A DNA stretch of 16,157 bases from MADRE2 sp964397015 (lineage in GTDB: Bacteria; Desulfobacterota; Desulfobacteria; Desulfobacterales; Desulfobacteraceae), in NCBI GenBank assembly GCA_964397015.1, contig CAYNHL010000084.1, positions 1 through 16,157 on the forward strand, in the 5' to 3' direction. The notes under the pieces were generated by a model that had not been told where the DNA came from, made no database searches, and saw only the letters and a program-made list of their open reading frames with translations. Position numbers and translations under genes: made by a program. Of the stretch, positions 8,530 to 15,878 are shown one piece after another; position 1 is the stretch's first letter; each line of letters opens with the position of its first letter.

Positions 8530-9177
8530 TCAATCTTTTTTCCAGATCTTTTTTTGTATAAGATAAACAAAACCAAATAAAACGATCATGGCCGCAACAA
8601 TATGAAATCGCCATTTTGATGCGGCATCGCCGAGGATGACAAGGGGCACGCCCATCAGTCCCTGAATACTCCAGGCACAGAAAAAATATATCCTGAAGGG
8701 AAGTCCGGTCAGGGGCAACAGGTAATTTTTCAAACTATAGGACAGCCCGGGAACAGCCATGAACACTGCACTGTATCTGATCTGCCGTTCATCACTAATC
8801 CGGGGCATGTTGAAAAACCGATTTTGGGCAAGGGACTTGATTCTATGTTTGAGTATTCCATTGGTCAGCCAGAAAGCGATGACCAGGTGCAGGGGGATGC
8901 CGGCAAACATGAGCACCACCCCCCAAAGGGACCCGAAGCGTACACCTGTCAGGATCAGCAGGGGGAGGACGGGAAAACCGATCACCGGAAGCAGCAGCCA
9001 GGCAGCAACGATTGCTGCATTTCCAGCCTGGCCGGTCTGGATTGTTTCCCACCAGGCAGCCAACTGCTCCCGGTAAAGCACCAGACAGATGACCAGGGCG
9101 GACAGACCAATGGCAGCCAGGACCATTTTTGTCATCCTGTGCTTACTGCTTTTACGTTCGATATCTTTGAGATTCAT
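8530..9177 (-). CDS. TVP38/TMEM64 family (VTT domain) inner-membrane protein
   Basis: This is a membrane protein of 215 residues, normal for the DedA-related VTT family. A transmembrane helix lies at about 18-36, a second hydrophobic stretch runs through the FPVLPLLILTG motif (about 68-78), then GVVLMFAGIPLHLVIAFWL, a cytoplasmic loop, and the second re-entrant half VPGLSYSLKNYLLPLTGLPF (about 142-161). Two further helices follow and the tail is basic. Family members act as lipid scramblases or transporters, and some affect membrane stress tolerance; the substrate here is unknown. I prefer ATG at 9177, with AGGA 9 bases upstream, over 9183, where the spacing would be only 3. It begins 30 bases after the xerD-like stop, so it is probably the last gene of the leftward operon. 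No terminator fits in the 7 bases before the convergent pseudogene. Confidence 0.88.
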   Translation of the reverse strand: MNLKDIERKSSKHRMTKMVLAAIGLSALVICLVLYREQLAAWWETIQTGQAGNAAIVAAWLLLPVIGFPVLPLLILTGVRFGSLWGVVLMFAGIPLHLVIAFWLTNGILKHRIKSLAQNRFFNMPRISDERQIRYSAVFMAVPGLSYSLKNYLLPLTGLPFRIYFFCAWSIQGLMGVPLVILGDAASKWRFHIVAAMIVLFGFVYLIQKKIWKKD

Positions 9178-9207
9178 GCTCATCAATCCTATGATTGGCC
9201 TCTTAAA

Positions 9208-10101
9208 TCATTTTCGCGGATGAAAGCGGCGGTGCATGTCCATCAGGTAATCCCGGGATATATGGGTATATATCTGGGTGGTTGAAATATCCGAGTGGCC
9301 CAGCATGGTCTGAACCGACCGCAGGTCCGCTCCTCCCTCGAGAAGGTGTGTGGCGAACGAATGACGTAGGGTATGCGGGGAGACTGTATCCTGGAGGCCT
9401 GCCTTGACTGCGTATTTTTTTAAAAGTTTCCAGAATCCCTGCCGGGTCATGGGGCGGCCGGCCCGGGCCACGAACAGGTACTGACTGGTTATGTTCCTGA
9501 GCATCCCGGGACGGCCATGGGCCATCCATTCTCCTGTCCGGTCACGGGCAAAGGAACCGATGGGGACAATCCTTTCTTTTGAACCCTTTCCCAAAACCCT
9601 TACTACCCCGGAAGTGATGTTGACATCCGCCACTTTGAGCATAATCAGTTCGGACACTCTCAAACCCGCTCCATACAGGATCTCCATCATGGCAGAATTT
9701 CTCAGTTCTCTTGGATACCGGGTATCAGGAACCGACAGCAAAGCTTCCACCTGGGATACGGACAGTATACCGGGCAATGCCAGGCCTGTTTTCGGGATGT
9801 CAATGTCCTTGACCGGATTGACCAGAACCTTTTTTTCCTGGTTCAAGTAGCGGTACAGGCCGCGGACGGCGATCAGATGACGGGCCCTTGACCTGGAATT
9901 CAAACCGTTTTTCTGCAGCCGGACCAGCCAGCTGAGTATCACTGCGGTATCTGTTTTTTCAAGGTCATCGATGCCGATGTCTTTGAGAAATGAGGTATAT
10001 TCCATGATGTCTGCGGCATAGGCTTCCACGCTTTTTTCAGACAGCCCCTTTTCAATGCGCAGAAATGAAATATAGTTGTCGATAAACGCATCAGTATTCA
10101 A
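9208..10101 (-). CDS. xerD: XerC/XerD-type tyrosine recombinase
   Basis: The protein has 297 residues, the usual XerD length. The N-terminal SAM-like core-binding domain (about 4-95) begins with FIDNYISFLRIEKGLSEKS. The catalytic domain holds the full set: R148 (GAGLRVSEL), K172 (GKGSKERIVP), H243 and R246 (HTLRHSFATH), H269 (LGHSD) and Y278 (TTQIYTH). Xer proteins resolve chromosome dimers at dif with FtsK. The start is a TTG at 10101 that overlaps the TGA of the upstream gene (TTGA), preceded by GAGGTG 8 bases away. The GTG at 10125 would add 8 residues lying inside the upstream gene. The catalytic set and C-terminal region favour the housekeeping XerD type over an integron or phage integrase. 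No dif-like or attachment site is visible here. Whether it is XerD or XerC cannot be fixed without the partner gene. Confidence 0.93.
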   Translation of the reverse strand: MNTDAFIDNYISFLRIEKGLSEKSVEAYAADIMEYTSFLKDIGIDDLEKTDTAVILSWLVRLQKNGLNSRSRARHLIAVRGLYRYLNQEKKVLVNPVKDIDIPKTGLALPGILSVSQVEALLSVPDTRYPRELRNSAMMEILYGAGLRVSELIMLKVADVNITSGVVRVLGKGSKERIVPIGSFARDRTGEWMAHGRPGMLRNITSQYLFVARAGRPMTRQGFWKLLKKYAVKAGLQDTVSPHTLRHSFATHLLEGGADLRSVQTMLGHSDISTTQIYTHISRDYLMDMHRRFHPRK

Positions 10102-12041
10102 TTTAAAAACACCTCGGAAATGCACCTGAAACCTATGATATTAGCGGTGAATCCGGCCCGGTACATCCCTCTCGAGCTTATATCGATGCTCCCGGGAGCA
10201 TTCCAGCCGCCGCCCTTGGCCACGGAGTATTGATTGTTGTTTCTGTCTGCAAACGGAGCCGGGCCTGTATCCGAAGTCCATTCCATGACGTTTCCTATCA
10301 AATCGACTATCCTGAATTCATTGGCATAATTGTCATAGGCATCGACAGGTGTGGTGCTTCCTATGCCTGTAGATTCGATGTTGCACGCGCCATGGACAAA
10401 TTCATTACCCCATGGATACAAATAATGCAGGTCGGTCCTGGCAGCAGCCTCCCATTCTGCTTCAGTCGGCAGCCTGCGGCCCACCCAGGCGGCATATGCC
10501 AGGGCGTCGTCCACACTGACCTGGACAACCGGATGATAACGGCGGTTATGAAGGGATGATCCAGGCCCTTGGGGCTGGTACCAGCAGGCCCCTTTTATTT
10601 TTTCACTGCCGCTGGTTTTGCGCCAGGTCGAAACCTTGCCATTATTGCTGTACCTGCCATGGTACACTGTGCCAAAACCTTTTTTCTCAGCCGTGGTCAC
10701 ATATCCTGTTTCCTCCACGAAAACTTCAAACAATGCATTGGTAACAGGATACCGGGCAATGAATACCTTCGGCATCTCGAACTGCTGCAGTTCAAGGCTG
10801 TTTTTGAGTCCTTTCTGAGTGCCTATGGTATAGGTTCCAGCAGGAACAGTGACATAGGCATTGAATTTTTTTTCTTTTTCTCCAAGGGTGTTGTCAAAAT
10901 TATCCGCCAGTTCCTTGAGCCGCCTGAATTCTTCCAGCGCCGCCAGTTCCTCCCTGTCCAGTCCATCGACCACTTCAAGGTCTTCATCCTCACTTATTTC
11001 CTCGAAATCTTCTTCATCCTCGATTTCCTCTATATCTTCATCTTCATCCAGCTCTTCGATCTCTTCATCTTCGTCTATTTCGTCTATTTCTTCTATTTCA
11101 TCGAGTTCTTCATCCTCTTCAACTTCCTCTATTTCTTCATCTTCGTCCAGTTCCTCTATCTCTTCATCCTCATCGAGCTCTTCTATCAACTCGTCTTCGT
11201 CCAGCTCCATGGAATCCGAACCCCCTTCACCGTTTCCATCGCCCGCTCCTTCACCCTCTTCTTCGCTTATTTCCTCGAAATCCTCGTCATCTTCGATTTC
11301 CTCTATGTCTTCCTCGTCGACCTCTTCGAGTTCTTCATCCTCTTCAACTTCCTCTATCTCTTCATCTTCGTCAAGTTCTTCAATCTCTTCATCTTCATCG
11401 ATCTCTATGACGTCTGTCTCTCCTTCTCCCGGGCCTTCGCCAGCACCGGACATATCCTCTTTCAAAACCCGGCGGCCGGAACCCGTATCCGCCTGGTCGT
11501 CATCATCAGGCAATGCCTCTCTGGTCAGGCTTTTCAATACTTTTTTAATCTGGTCTACGATTTCTTCCGAATCATGAAGATTTTCAGGTGTATCAAGGGT
11601 CTGCAGAAAATCAGACACGGTTTTGAGCAATGCAGTCGCCTGTTCGAGGTCGATGTCTCCCGTGGAAACAGCATTGGTGAAATTACTCAAAAGACTGCTT
11701 TTTGCCTCCATGGACATGTCAAGGGTATTTTGTTCTGTGATGATTATGCTTTCAGGGTTATGACCCTTATCAGACAGTTTTTTGAGATCGGCATTGATGG
11801 AGGAGCGGATGGAAAAAAAATTGCGGCGTTTTGATCTGAGCATGTCAGGGCTGCCTGACACATCCCAGGCAGCATTGATGAGGATATCTGTTTCAATCTG
11901 CTTGATTGACCGGATGGCTTTTTCGGAATCGTAATGGTCTTTTATGGCCTGAATGATCCTGAATTTAGGTGATCCGGACCTGTAATTGAGGTTTTGAACC
12001 GCCTGTTCAATGCCCTCTATAGAAATCGATAAATTAGCCAA
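10098..12041 (-). CDS. Polyacidic-repeat protein with C-terminal FGE/SUMF1-like domain
   Basis: The protein has 647 residues and three parts. Residues 1-190 form a mostly helical domain I do not recognise. Residues about 195-360 are an extremely acidic array of 9-residue repeats. Residues about 395-645 are a formylglycine-generating-enzyme-like (FGE-sulfatase, C-type lectin fold) domain with PVTNALFEVF, QVSVDDALAYAAW, RRLPTEAEWEAAAR, YPWGNEF, DLIGNVMEW and closing GFRC. The paired active-site cysteines of true oxygen-dependent FGE are not seen in the GMYRAGFTAN region. I therefore expect a binding or scaffold role, not sulfatase activation, but this is inference. No signal peptide or membrane helix is visible, so it is likely cytoplasmic. 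The start is a TTG at 12041; GGAGG lies 10 bases and AGGA 3 bases before it. It heads the leftward operon, overlapping xerD, and is divergent from the ParA-like gene. Confidence 0.85.
   Translation of the reverse strand: MANLSISIEGIEQAVQNLNYRSGSPKFRIIQAIKDHYDSEKAIRSIKQIETDILINAAWDVSGSPDMLRSKRRNFFSIRSSINADLKKLSDKGHNPESIIITEQNTLDMSMEAKSSLLSNFTNAVSTGDIDLEQATALLKTVSDFLQTLDTPENLHDSEEIVDQIKKVLKSLTREALPDDDDQADTGSGRRVLKEDMSGAGEGPGEGETDVIEIDEDEEIEELDEDEEIEEVEEDEELEEVDEEDIEEIEDDEDFEEISEEEGEGAGDGNGEGGSDSMELDEDELIEELDEDEEIEELDEDEEIEEVEEDEELDEIEEIDEIDEDEEIEELDEDEDIEEIEDEEDFEEISEDEDLEVVDGLDREELAALEEFRRLKELADNFDNTLGEKEKKFNAYVTVPAGTYTIGTQKGLKNSLELQQFEMPKVFIARYPVTNALFEVFVEETGYVTTAEKKGFGTVYHGRYSNNGKVSTWRKTSGSEKIKGACWYQPQGPGSSLHNRRYHPVVQVSVDDALAYAAWVGRRLPTEAEWEAAARTDLHYLYPWGNEFVHGACNIESTGIGSTTPVDAYDNYANEFRIVDLIGNVMEWTSDTGPAPFADRNNNQYSVAKGGGWNAPGSIDISSRGMYRAGFTANIIGFRCISEVFLN
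10968..11399 (-). repeat. Tandem 27-base repeats encoding acidic 9-residue units
   Basis: The encoded consensus is [DE]-E-D-E-E-I-E-E-[LVI], for example DEDEEIEEL followed by DEDEEIEEV. There are two blocks, residues 215-259 and 277-358, separated by a Gly-rich spacer near 262-276. Each block is preceded by a Gly/Glu-rich stretch and ends in the same EDFEEISE module, so a larger unit was probably duplicated. Hydrophobic residues recur at alternating spacings of 3 and 6. The array may vary in copy number between strains by slippage. Confidence 0.9.
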
Positions 12042-12078
12042 TTATCCTGCACCTCCATCTGTTCTTCCAGTGTTGAAC

Positions 12079-12107
12079 ATTATGGTATAGAAATTAAATA
12101 TTTTCAA
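12079..12107 (-). promoter_or_regulatory. Probable sigma70-type promoter of the FGE-like/xerD/VTT operon
   Basis: On the minus strand, TTGAAA (12107-12102) and CATAAT (12084-12079) are spaced 17 bases apart, in a very AT-rich region. Transcription would start near 12072, giving a leader of about 30 bases that contains the GGAGG before the TTG start codon. This is the best promoter-like match I found in the window, but it is untested. Confidence 0.45.
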
Positions 12108-12170
12108 CTAATGGGAAAATATAAAGTATATCATTGAATTTTCCCCATATTGTGCTAAAAATAATGCATT

Positions 12171-12968
12171 ATGGGACATGTCATCACGATTACAGGACAA
12201 CAGGGAGGCTCAGGCAGAACCTCGGCGGCCGTCAATATAAGCGCCTGCCTCGCCCTGCTGGAAAAAAGGACCCTGCTGGTGGATTGCGACCCCATGGCCG
12301 CTGCAAGCAGATGGGCGGGGATGGCCCAGACGAGGCCATTTAATGATCTGGCAAGCGTCTTTTCAGGAAAATGTGATATTGTTGATTCCGTCCAGCCGAC
12401 CCTCCTGGACTACCTGGATATAATTCCATCCGGCATCGGCCTTGTCGCCGGGGCTGATAAACTGGCCGGCACACCTGAAAACCTGACACTTTTGAGGCTT
12501 TTGTTATCCAGGTTAAACCCGGAATATGATTTTATAATTGTCGATCCGCCCCCGTCATATCATTTTTTGAGCATGATGGCGCTGACAGCATCCCAAAGCC
12601 TTATCCTGAACCTTTTTGACCTCTCCTGCATCAAAAGAGAACTGTCATTTCTGATCAGGATCACCCGGTATTTAACACAGAGGTTCGATATCAGTCTGCC
12701 TGTCTCACGGATACTGGCGGCGCGTGTTCAAGGAGAAGTCCTTGACACCACTGCATTGCCGGCCGAATTGACGGCTATGGTGGAGGACCTTCGATTCAGG
12801 CGATTCATTCCTGAAGATCCCATGATCGGAACATCACGTGAAAATGGCGTGCCCGTGGCTGTACATGATTGTAAAACACCTGCAGCCGAGGCATTTTTGG
12901 CGGTAGCCAGTGAACTGTCAACCCGATTCAATCACCATGAGGCATACAATGAAACTGACCCGTCCTGA
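12171..12968 (+). CDS. ParA/MinD-like P-loop ATPase with altered Walker A
   Basis: The protein has 265 residues. It shows the ParA layout: a Walker A-like loop at 9-18 reading GQQGGSGRTS, Walker A' with D38 and D40 in LLVDCDP, and Walker B with D125 in FIIVDPPPS. Compared with the canonical KGGVGKTT, the signature lysine is Q11 and the P-loop lysine is R16. Such changes may weaken ATP hydrolysis or alter dimerisation, though GR[ST] loops occur in some related ATPases. No ParB gene or parS-like repeats are visible, so classic chromosome or plasmid partition is unlikely. It is the first gene of the rightward operon and overlaps the next gene by 20 bases. An in-frame stop at 12162 fixes the ATG at 12171, yet no Shine-Dalgarno is visible before it. 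The role could be positioning or membrane-site regulation of the downstream proteins; this is inference. Confidence 0.85.
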   Translation: MGHVITITGQQGGSGRTSAAVNISACLALLEKRTLLVDCDPMAAASRWAGMAQTRPFNDLASVFSGKCDIVDSVQPTLLDYLDIIPSGIGLVAGADKLAGTPENLTLLRLLLSRLNPEYDFIIVDPPPSYHFLSMMALTASQSLILNLFDLSCIKRELSFLIRITRYLTQRFDISLPVSRILAARVQGEVLDTTALPAELTAMVEDLRFRRFIPEDPMIGTSRENGVPVAVHDCKTPAAEAFLAVASELSTRFNHHEAYNETDPS

Positions 12969-13329
12969 TTCCATCAGGGAAAACGAAAAAGAGTTTATTG
13001 ATACCATCAATGCAGAGCTTGACTGGGAAGCCATTGAAAAACTTCTTTTTGAAAAGCATCAGTTCATGCTGCAGGATGAAATAACCTACAAGGACGGAGA
13101 TCTGGTCATTCACGATAACCAGATCGCATACCGGTTCGATTTTGATATCAAGGTACCGCTGTCCGTGATTTTCAACCGTAGCGGGGAGTGTCTTGATATC
13201 AAAAGCCATCGGGACGAAACCACTGATTCCCAGCCCCCCTCCGGGGAATCTGCGGCTGCCGACACCCTGAAAAAAACCGCATCAAATATCGCTGAAATGA
13301 TTTCTGAAATTAACGAGGACGATGCCTGA
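12949..13329 (+). CDS. Hypothetical protein, 126 aa, second gene of the ParA-like operon
   Basis: I do not recognise this family. The protein is small and acidic. It begins with a helical stretch (SIRENEKEFIDTINAELDW), continues with short alternating segments that look like beta strands (about 45-85, including AYRFDFDIKVPLSVIF), then has a Ser/Pro-rich linker near 90-103 and a C-terminal amphipathic helix (LKKTASNIAEMISEI). No signal peptide or membrane helix is visible. ATG at 12949 is chosen because GAGG lies 6 bases upstream; GTG 12910 and ATG 12937 are in frame but lack good sites. It overlaps the ParA-like gene by 20 bases, and its TGA overlaps the next ATG (TGATG). Tight coupling suggests it works with the ATPase and the coiled-coil protein, perhaps as an adaptor. 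Confidence 0.75.
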   Translation: MKLTRPDSIRENEKEFIDTINAELDWEAIEKLLFEKHQFMLQDEITYKDGDLVIHDNQIAYRFDFDIKVPLSVIFNRSGECLDIKSHRDETTDSQPPSGESAAADTLKKTASNIAEMISEINEDDA

Positions 13330-14786
13330 TGAATGACAGCAAACAGGAAATGACCCCGTCGTTTGTCCGGGATCAGCTGGATGAAATACTGGCCCAGGAA
13401 ATCATTGCATTGATTGACGTAGATTCGGACATGGCCCGGATGTCCTACAACCTGGCCATCATCTCCTGTATCACGCTGATTGTTGAAAGAGAAAGAGAAA
13501 TCAAACAGTACCAGGAATTTCCCCCTGAAAGATACACCAAGGATTCTTTTTTCAACGAGCTGGTTGATATCGGCATGGAACGGGATGCCACGCTTGAAAA
13601 TGCCGTTGACACGGCCTTTAAGTCAGGTTTCATAAGCCGGGACGACAAGGGAGATCTCAGGGCGGAAATATCGGGTTACATAATGGCAAGTTTTTTGAAC
13701 AACATGTTTCCGGGCATGCAGGGAATGAACCTGATAGCATACGTACTCCAGATAAACGATGAAGTACTCTCGGACCGCAAAACACTTGAAGAAGCCAAAT
13801 CAAACTTCAGGCAGACCCTGAAAAGCAGGGGGGTTACTGTCTCCATGGAACATGCGGAAAAAAATGCATCGGATCTTGCGGCCGGTATTTCAAAAACCCA
13901 GTCCCAGTCCAGTGAAATTTCACAAAAGCTCAAAAAGGACAATTTGAACCGGCTTGCCCGGATCATGAAAAAACGAAAGAAAAAAACCTTTGATTCCCAT
14001 GAAAAACTGAATGTAAAGGATGTTTTTGACAAGGGGCCGTCCAGAGAAGAGCTCGAAGCACAACAGGAAAAAATCAAAAAAGCCGAAGAAGATGCAAAAC
14101 GCCTGGCGAAACTGGCCGAAGAACTGGCTGAAAAGAATGAACAGGTCAAAGAAGCAAAAGAAGCTGCCGATGCCGCAGCTCTGAAACTCAAGGAACTCGA
14201 AGAGCGGGAAAAAGAGCTGATGGCCGCCAAAAAAGAGGCGGAGAAAACTCAGCAGATGGCCAGAGAACTCGAAGAGCGGGAAGCCAGGATGGCCCGCAGG
14301 GAAGAGGAGCTCAAGGCCATGGAAGCCCGGCTTTATCAGGAAGAAAAAGAAAGACAGAAACAAAAAGAGGCCCGGGAGCAGGCCCTGGAAAACGAAGCAC
14401 AGGACCACTCCCGCTCCGATGACGATATAGAGTCCATGATTGAAGCCTTTGAAAACGAACTGACCATGCCCTGCCCCCTGTGCCGGGATGGCGAGATCGT
14501 TTCAAAGCAGACCGAAAAAGGCAAGATGTTTTATTCATGTACCAGGGACGACTGCCGATTTGTCAGCTGGGACAAACCCTATCATTTCCAGTGCCCGTTA
14601 TGCAAAAATCCATTTTTGACCGAAAAAATATCTGAAAACGGAACACCGGGATTGAAATGCCCCAGGGCTTCATGTTCCTATACGCAGGACAGCCTGATAG
14701 ATCCTGCCCAGGTCATGGCGAACAAAGCCTCGGACAGCGCCCCTAAAAAGAAAAAGAAACTCGTGAGAAGAAAAAGAAGGCGATAA
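13329..14786 (+). CDS. Coiled-coil protein with two topoisomerase-type zinc ribbons and a basic tail
   Basis: The protein has 485 residues. An N-terminal helical domain (about 8-170) has no family I can name. A basic patch follows (KKRKKK near 214-219), then a long charged coiled coil (about 238-358) rich in Glu, Lys and Ala. Two C4 zinc ribbons of the type found at the end of topoisomerase I come next: C382/C385/C404/C409, followed by SWDKP, and C422/C425/C444/C449. The last dozen residues are almost all Lys and Arg. The ribbons and tail suggest binding to DNA or RNA, or to an acidic protein partner. No topoisomerase catalytic domain is present. Start ATG 13329 overlaps the previous stop and has GAGG about 10 bases upstream; the later ATG at 13350 has AGGA only 2 bases away. 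The TAA at 14786 overlaps the mqnE ATG. Confidence 0.83.
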   Translation: MNDSKQEMTPSFVRDQLDEILAQEIIALIDVDSDMARMSYNLAIISCITLIVEREREIKQYQEFPPERYTKDSFFNELVDIGMERDATLENAVDTAFKSGFISRDDKGDLRAEISGYIMASFLNNMFPGMQGMNLIAYVLQINDEVLSDRKTLEEAKSNFRQTLKSRGVTVSMEHAEKNASDLAAGISKTQSQSSEISQKLKKDNLNRLARIMKKRKKKTFDSHEKLNVKDVFDKGPSREELEAQQEKIKKAEEDAKRLAKLAEELAEKNEQVKEAKEAADAAALKLKELEEREKELMAAKKEAEKTQQMARELEEREARMARREEELKAMEARLYQEEKERQKQKEAREQALENEAQDHSRSDDDIESMIEAFENELTMPCPLCRDGEIVSKQTEKGKMFYSCTRDDCRFVSWDKPYHFQCPLCKNPFLTEKISENGTPGLKCPRASCSYTQDSLIDPAQVMANKASDSAPKKKKKLVRRKRRR

Positions 14787-15874
14787 TGACCCCCTCTTTC
14801 ATTGATAAAAAGCTTGACTCAATTTTTTCCAGGGTTCAAACCGGCTCCCGTCTTTCAAAAGAAGACGGGATCGTTCTTTATGATACCCATGACCTGATCG
14901 GGGTCGGGTACATTGCGGATCATGTCCGGCAGAAAAGATACGGAAAAAATACGTTTTTTGTGTACAATCAGCACCTGAACTATACCAATGTCTGCAAGAA
15001 CCGCTGTGTCTTCTGCGCCTATGCAAAAGACCGCGGTGAAAATGGTGCCTATACATGGGATATGGAGGATATCGAAAAGCAGCTCGAACTAAGGATCGAC
15101 GAGCCCGTTACCGAACTTCACATCGTTGGCGGCCTGAACCCGGATCTTGATTTTGACTATTACCTGGACCTGCTCAAAACAGTGAGACGGATCAGGCCCA
15201 AAGCAGCCATCAAAGCCTTTACCTGCGTCGAGATCGACTATCTTTCCAGCCTGAGCGGCCTGAGTGTGGACCAGACCATTCTCGCGCTCAAACAGGCAGG
15301 GCTCGACATGATGCCCGGAGGCGGCGCAGAGGTTCTTAATTCGAGGATTCACAAAAAACTTTTTCCCAAAAAGATCAACCACCACCGGTGGCTGGAGATT
15401 GTCGAAGCTGTCCACAGGCAGGGTATAAAGACCAATGCCACCATGCTCTACGGCCATATCGAATCCATCGAGGAGCGGATTGACCACCTGCTGGCATTGA
15501 GGGAAGTCCAGGACAGGACCGGCGGTTTTTCTGCCTTTGTGCCGCTGGCTTTCCACTCCCGGAACACCGGTCTGCCGCACATTCCACCTACAACTGCCAT
15601 GGATGACCTGAAAACCATTGCAGCAGCCAGGCTGATTCTGGACAACGTGGACCATATCAAGGCATACTGGGTCATGATCGGGGAAAAACTGGCCCAGGTG
15701 GCCCTGTCCTTTGGTGCCGATGACCTTGACGGCACGATCATCGAGGAAAGAATTACCCATACCGCGGGCGCAAGTTCGGCCAAGGGCCTTTCCAGGGACC
15801 AGATGGAAGAAATGATCCGGTCGGCAGGCCATGAACCGGTCCAGCGCAACGCTTTTTACAACAGGATTGACTAA
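14786..15874 (+). CDS. mqnE: Aminofutalosine synthase MqnE (radical SAM)
   Basis: MqnE joins the adenosyl part of SAM to 3-[(1-carboxyvinyl)oxy]benzoate to give 6-amino-6-deoxyfutalosine, in the futalosine route to menaquinone. The 362-residue length is normal. The [4Fe-4S] ligands are C70, C74 and C77 (VCKNRCVFCAY). Family-typical segments include HLNYTNVC, IVGGLNPDLDFDYYLDLL, KAFTCVEIDYL, MMPGGGAEVLNSRIHKKLFP and the C-terminal DDLDGTIIEERITH, which separate it from MqnC. The ATG at 14786 shares its A with the TAA of the preceding gene, and AAGG lies 5 bases upstream, so translation is probably coupled. It is followed at once by mqnC. Anaerobic respirers use menaquinone as their membrane electron carrier, so these genes are presumably essential. 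Sharing an operon with the ParA-like and zinc-ribbon genes is the unusual point. Confidence 0.95.
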   Translation: MTPSFIDKKLDSIFSRVQTGSRLSKEDGIVLYDTHDLIGVGYIADHVRQKRYGKNTFFVYNQHLNYTNVCKNRCVFCAYAKDRGENGAYTWDMEDIEKQLELRIDEPVTELHIVGGLNPDLDFDYYLDLLKTVRRIRPKAAIKAFTCVEIDYLSSLSGLSVDQTILALKQAGLDMMPGGGAEVLNSRIHKKLFPKKINHHRWLEIVEAVHRQGIKTNATMLYGHIESIEERIDHLLALREVQDRTGGFSAFVPLAFHSRNTGLPHIPPTTAMDDLKTIAAARLILDNVDHIKAYWVMIGEKLAQVALSFGADDLDGTIIEERITHTAGASSAKGLSRDQMEEMIRSAGHEPVQRNAFYNRID

Positions 15875-15878
15875 ATTC

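Noticed and set aside
10098..10560. C-terminal FGE-like domain as the variable target of a diversity-generating retroelement
   Set aside because: Such targets can share this fold, but no reverse transcriptase, template repeat or accessory gene is visible nearby.
10968..11399. Regular repeats as a CRISPR array
   Set aside because: The units are contiguous without spacers, keep the reading frame and encode a regular acidic peptide.
10569..11834. Long plus-strand frames, one Phe/Ile-rich and one Ser-rich (10861-11577)
   Set aside because: They are the antisense readings of the acidic GAA/GAT-rich repeat array. Their composition follows directly from it, and no ribosome binding site or domain is visible.
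13676..14408. Minus-strand Ser-rich and Phe-rich frames opposite the coiled-coil gene
   Set aside because: These are antisense shadows of Lys/Glu-rich coding sequence. The zinc ribbons and coupled start/stop overlaps support the plus-strand gene.
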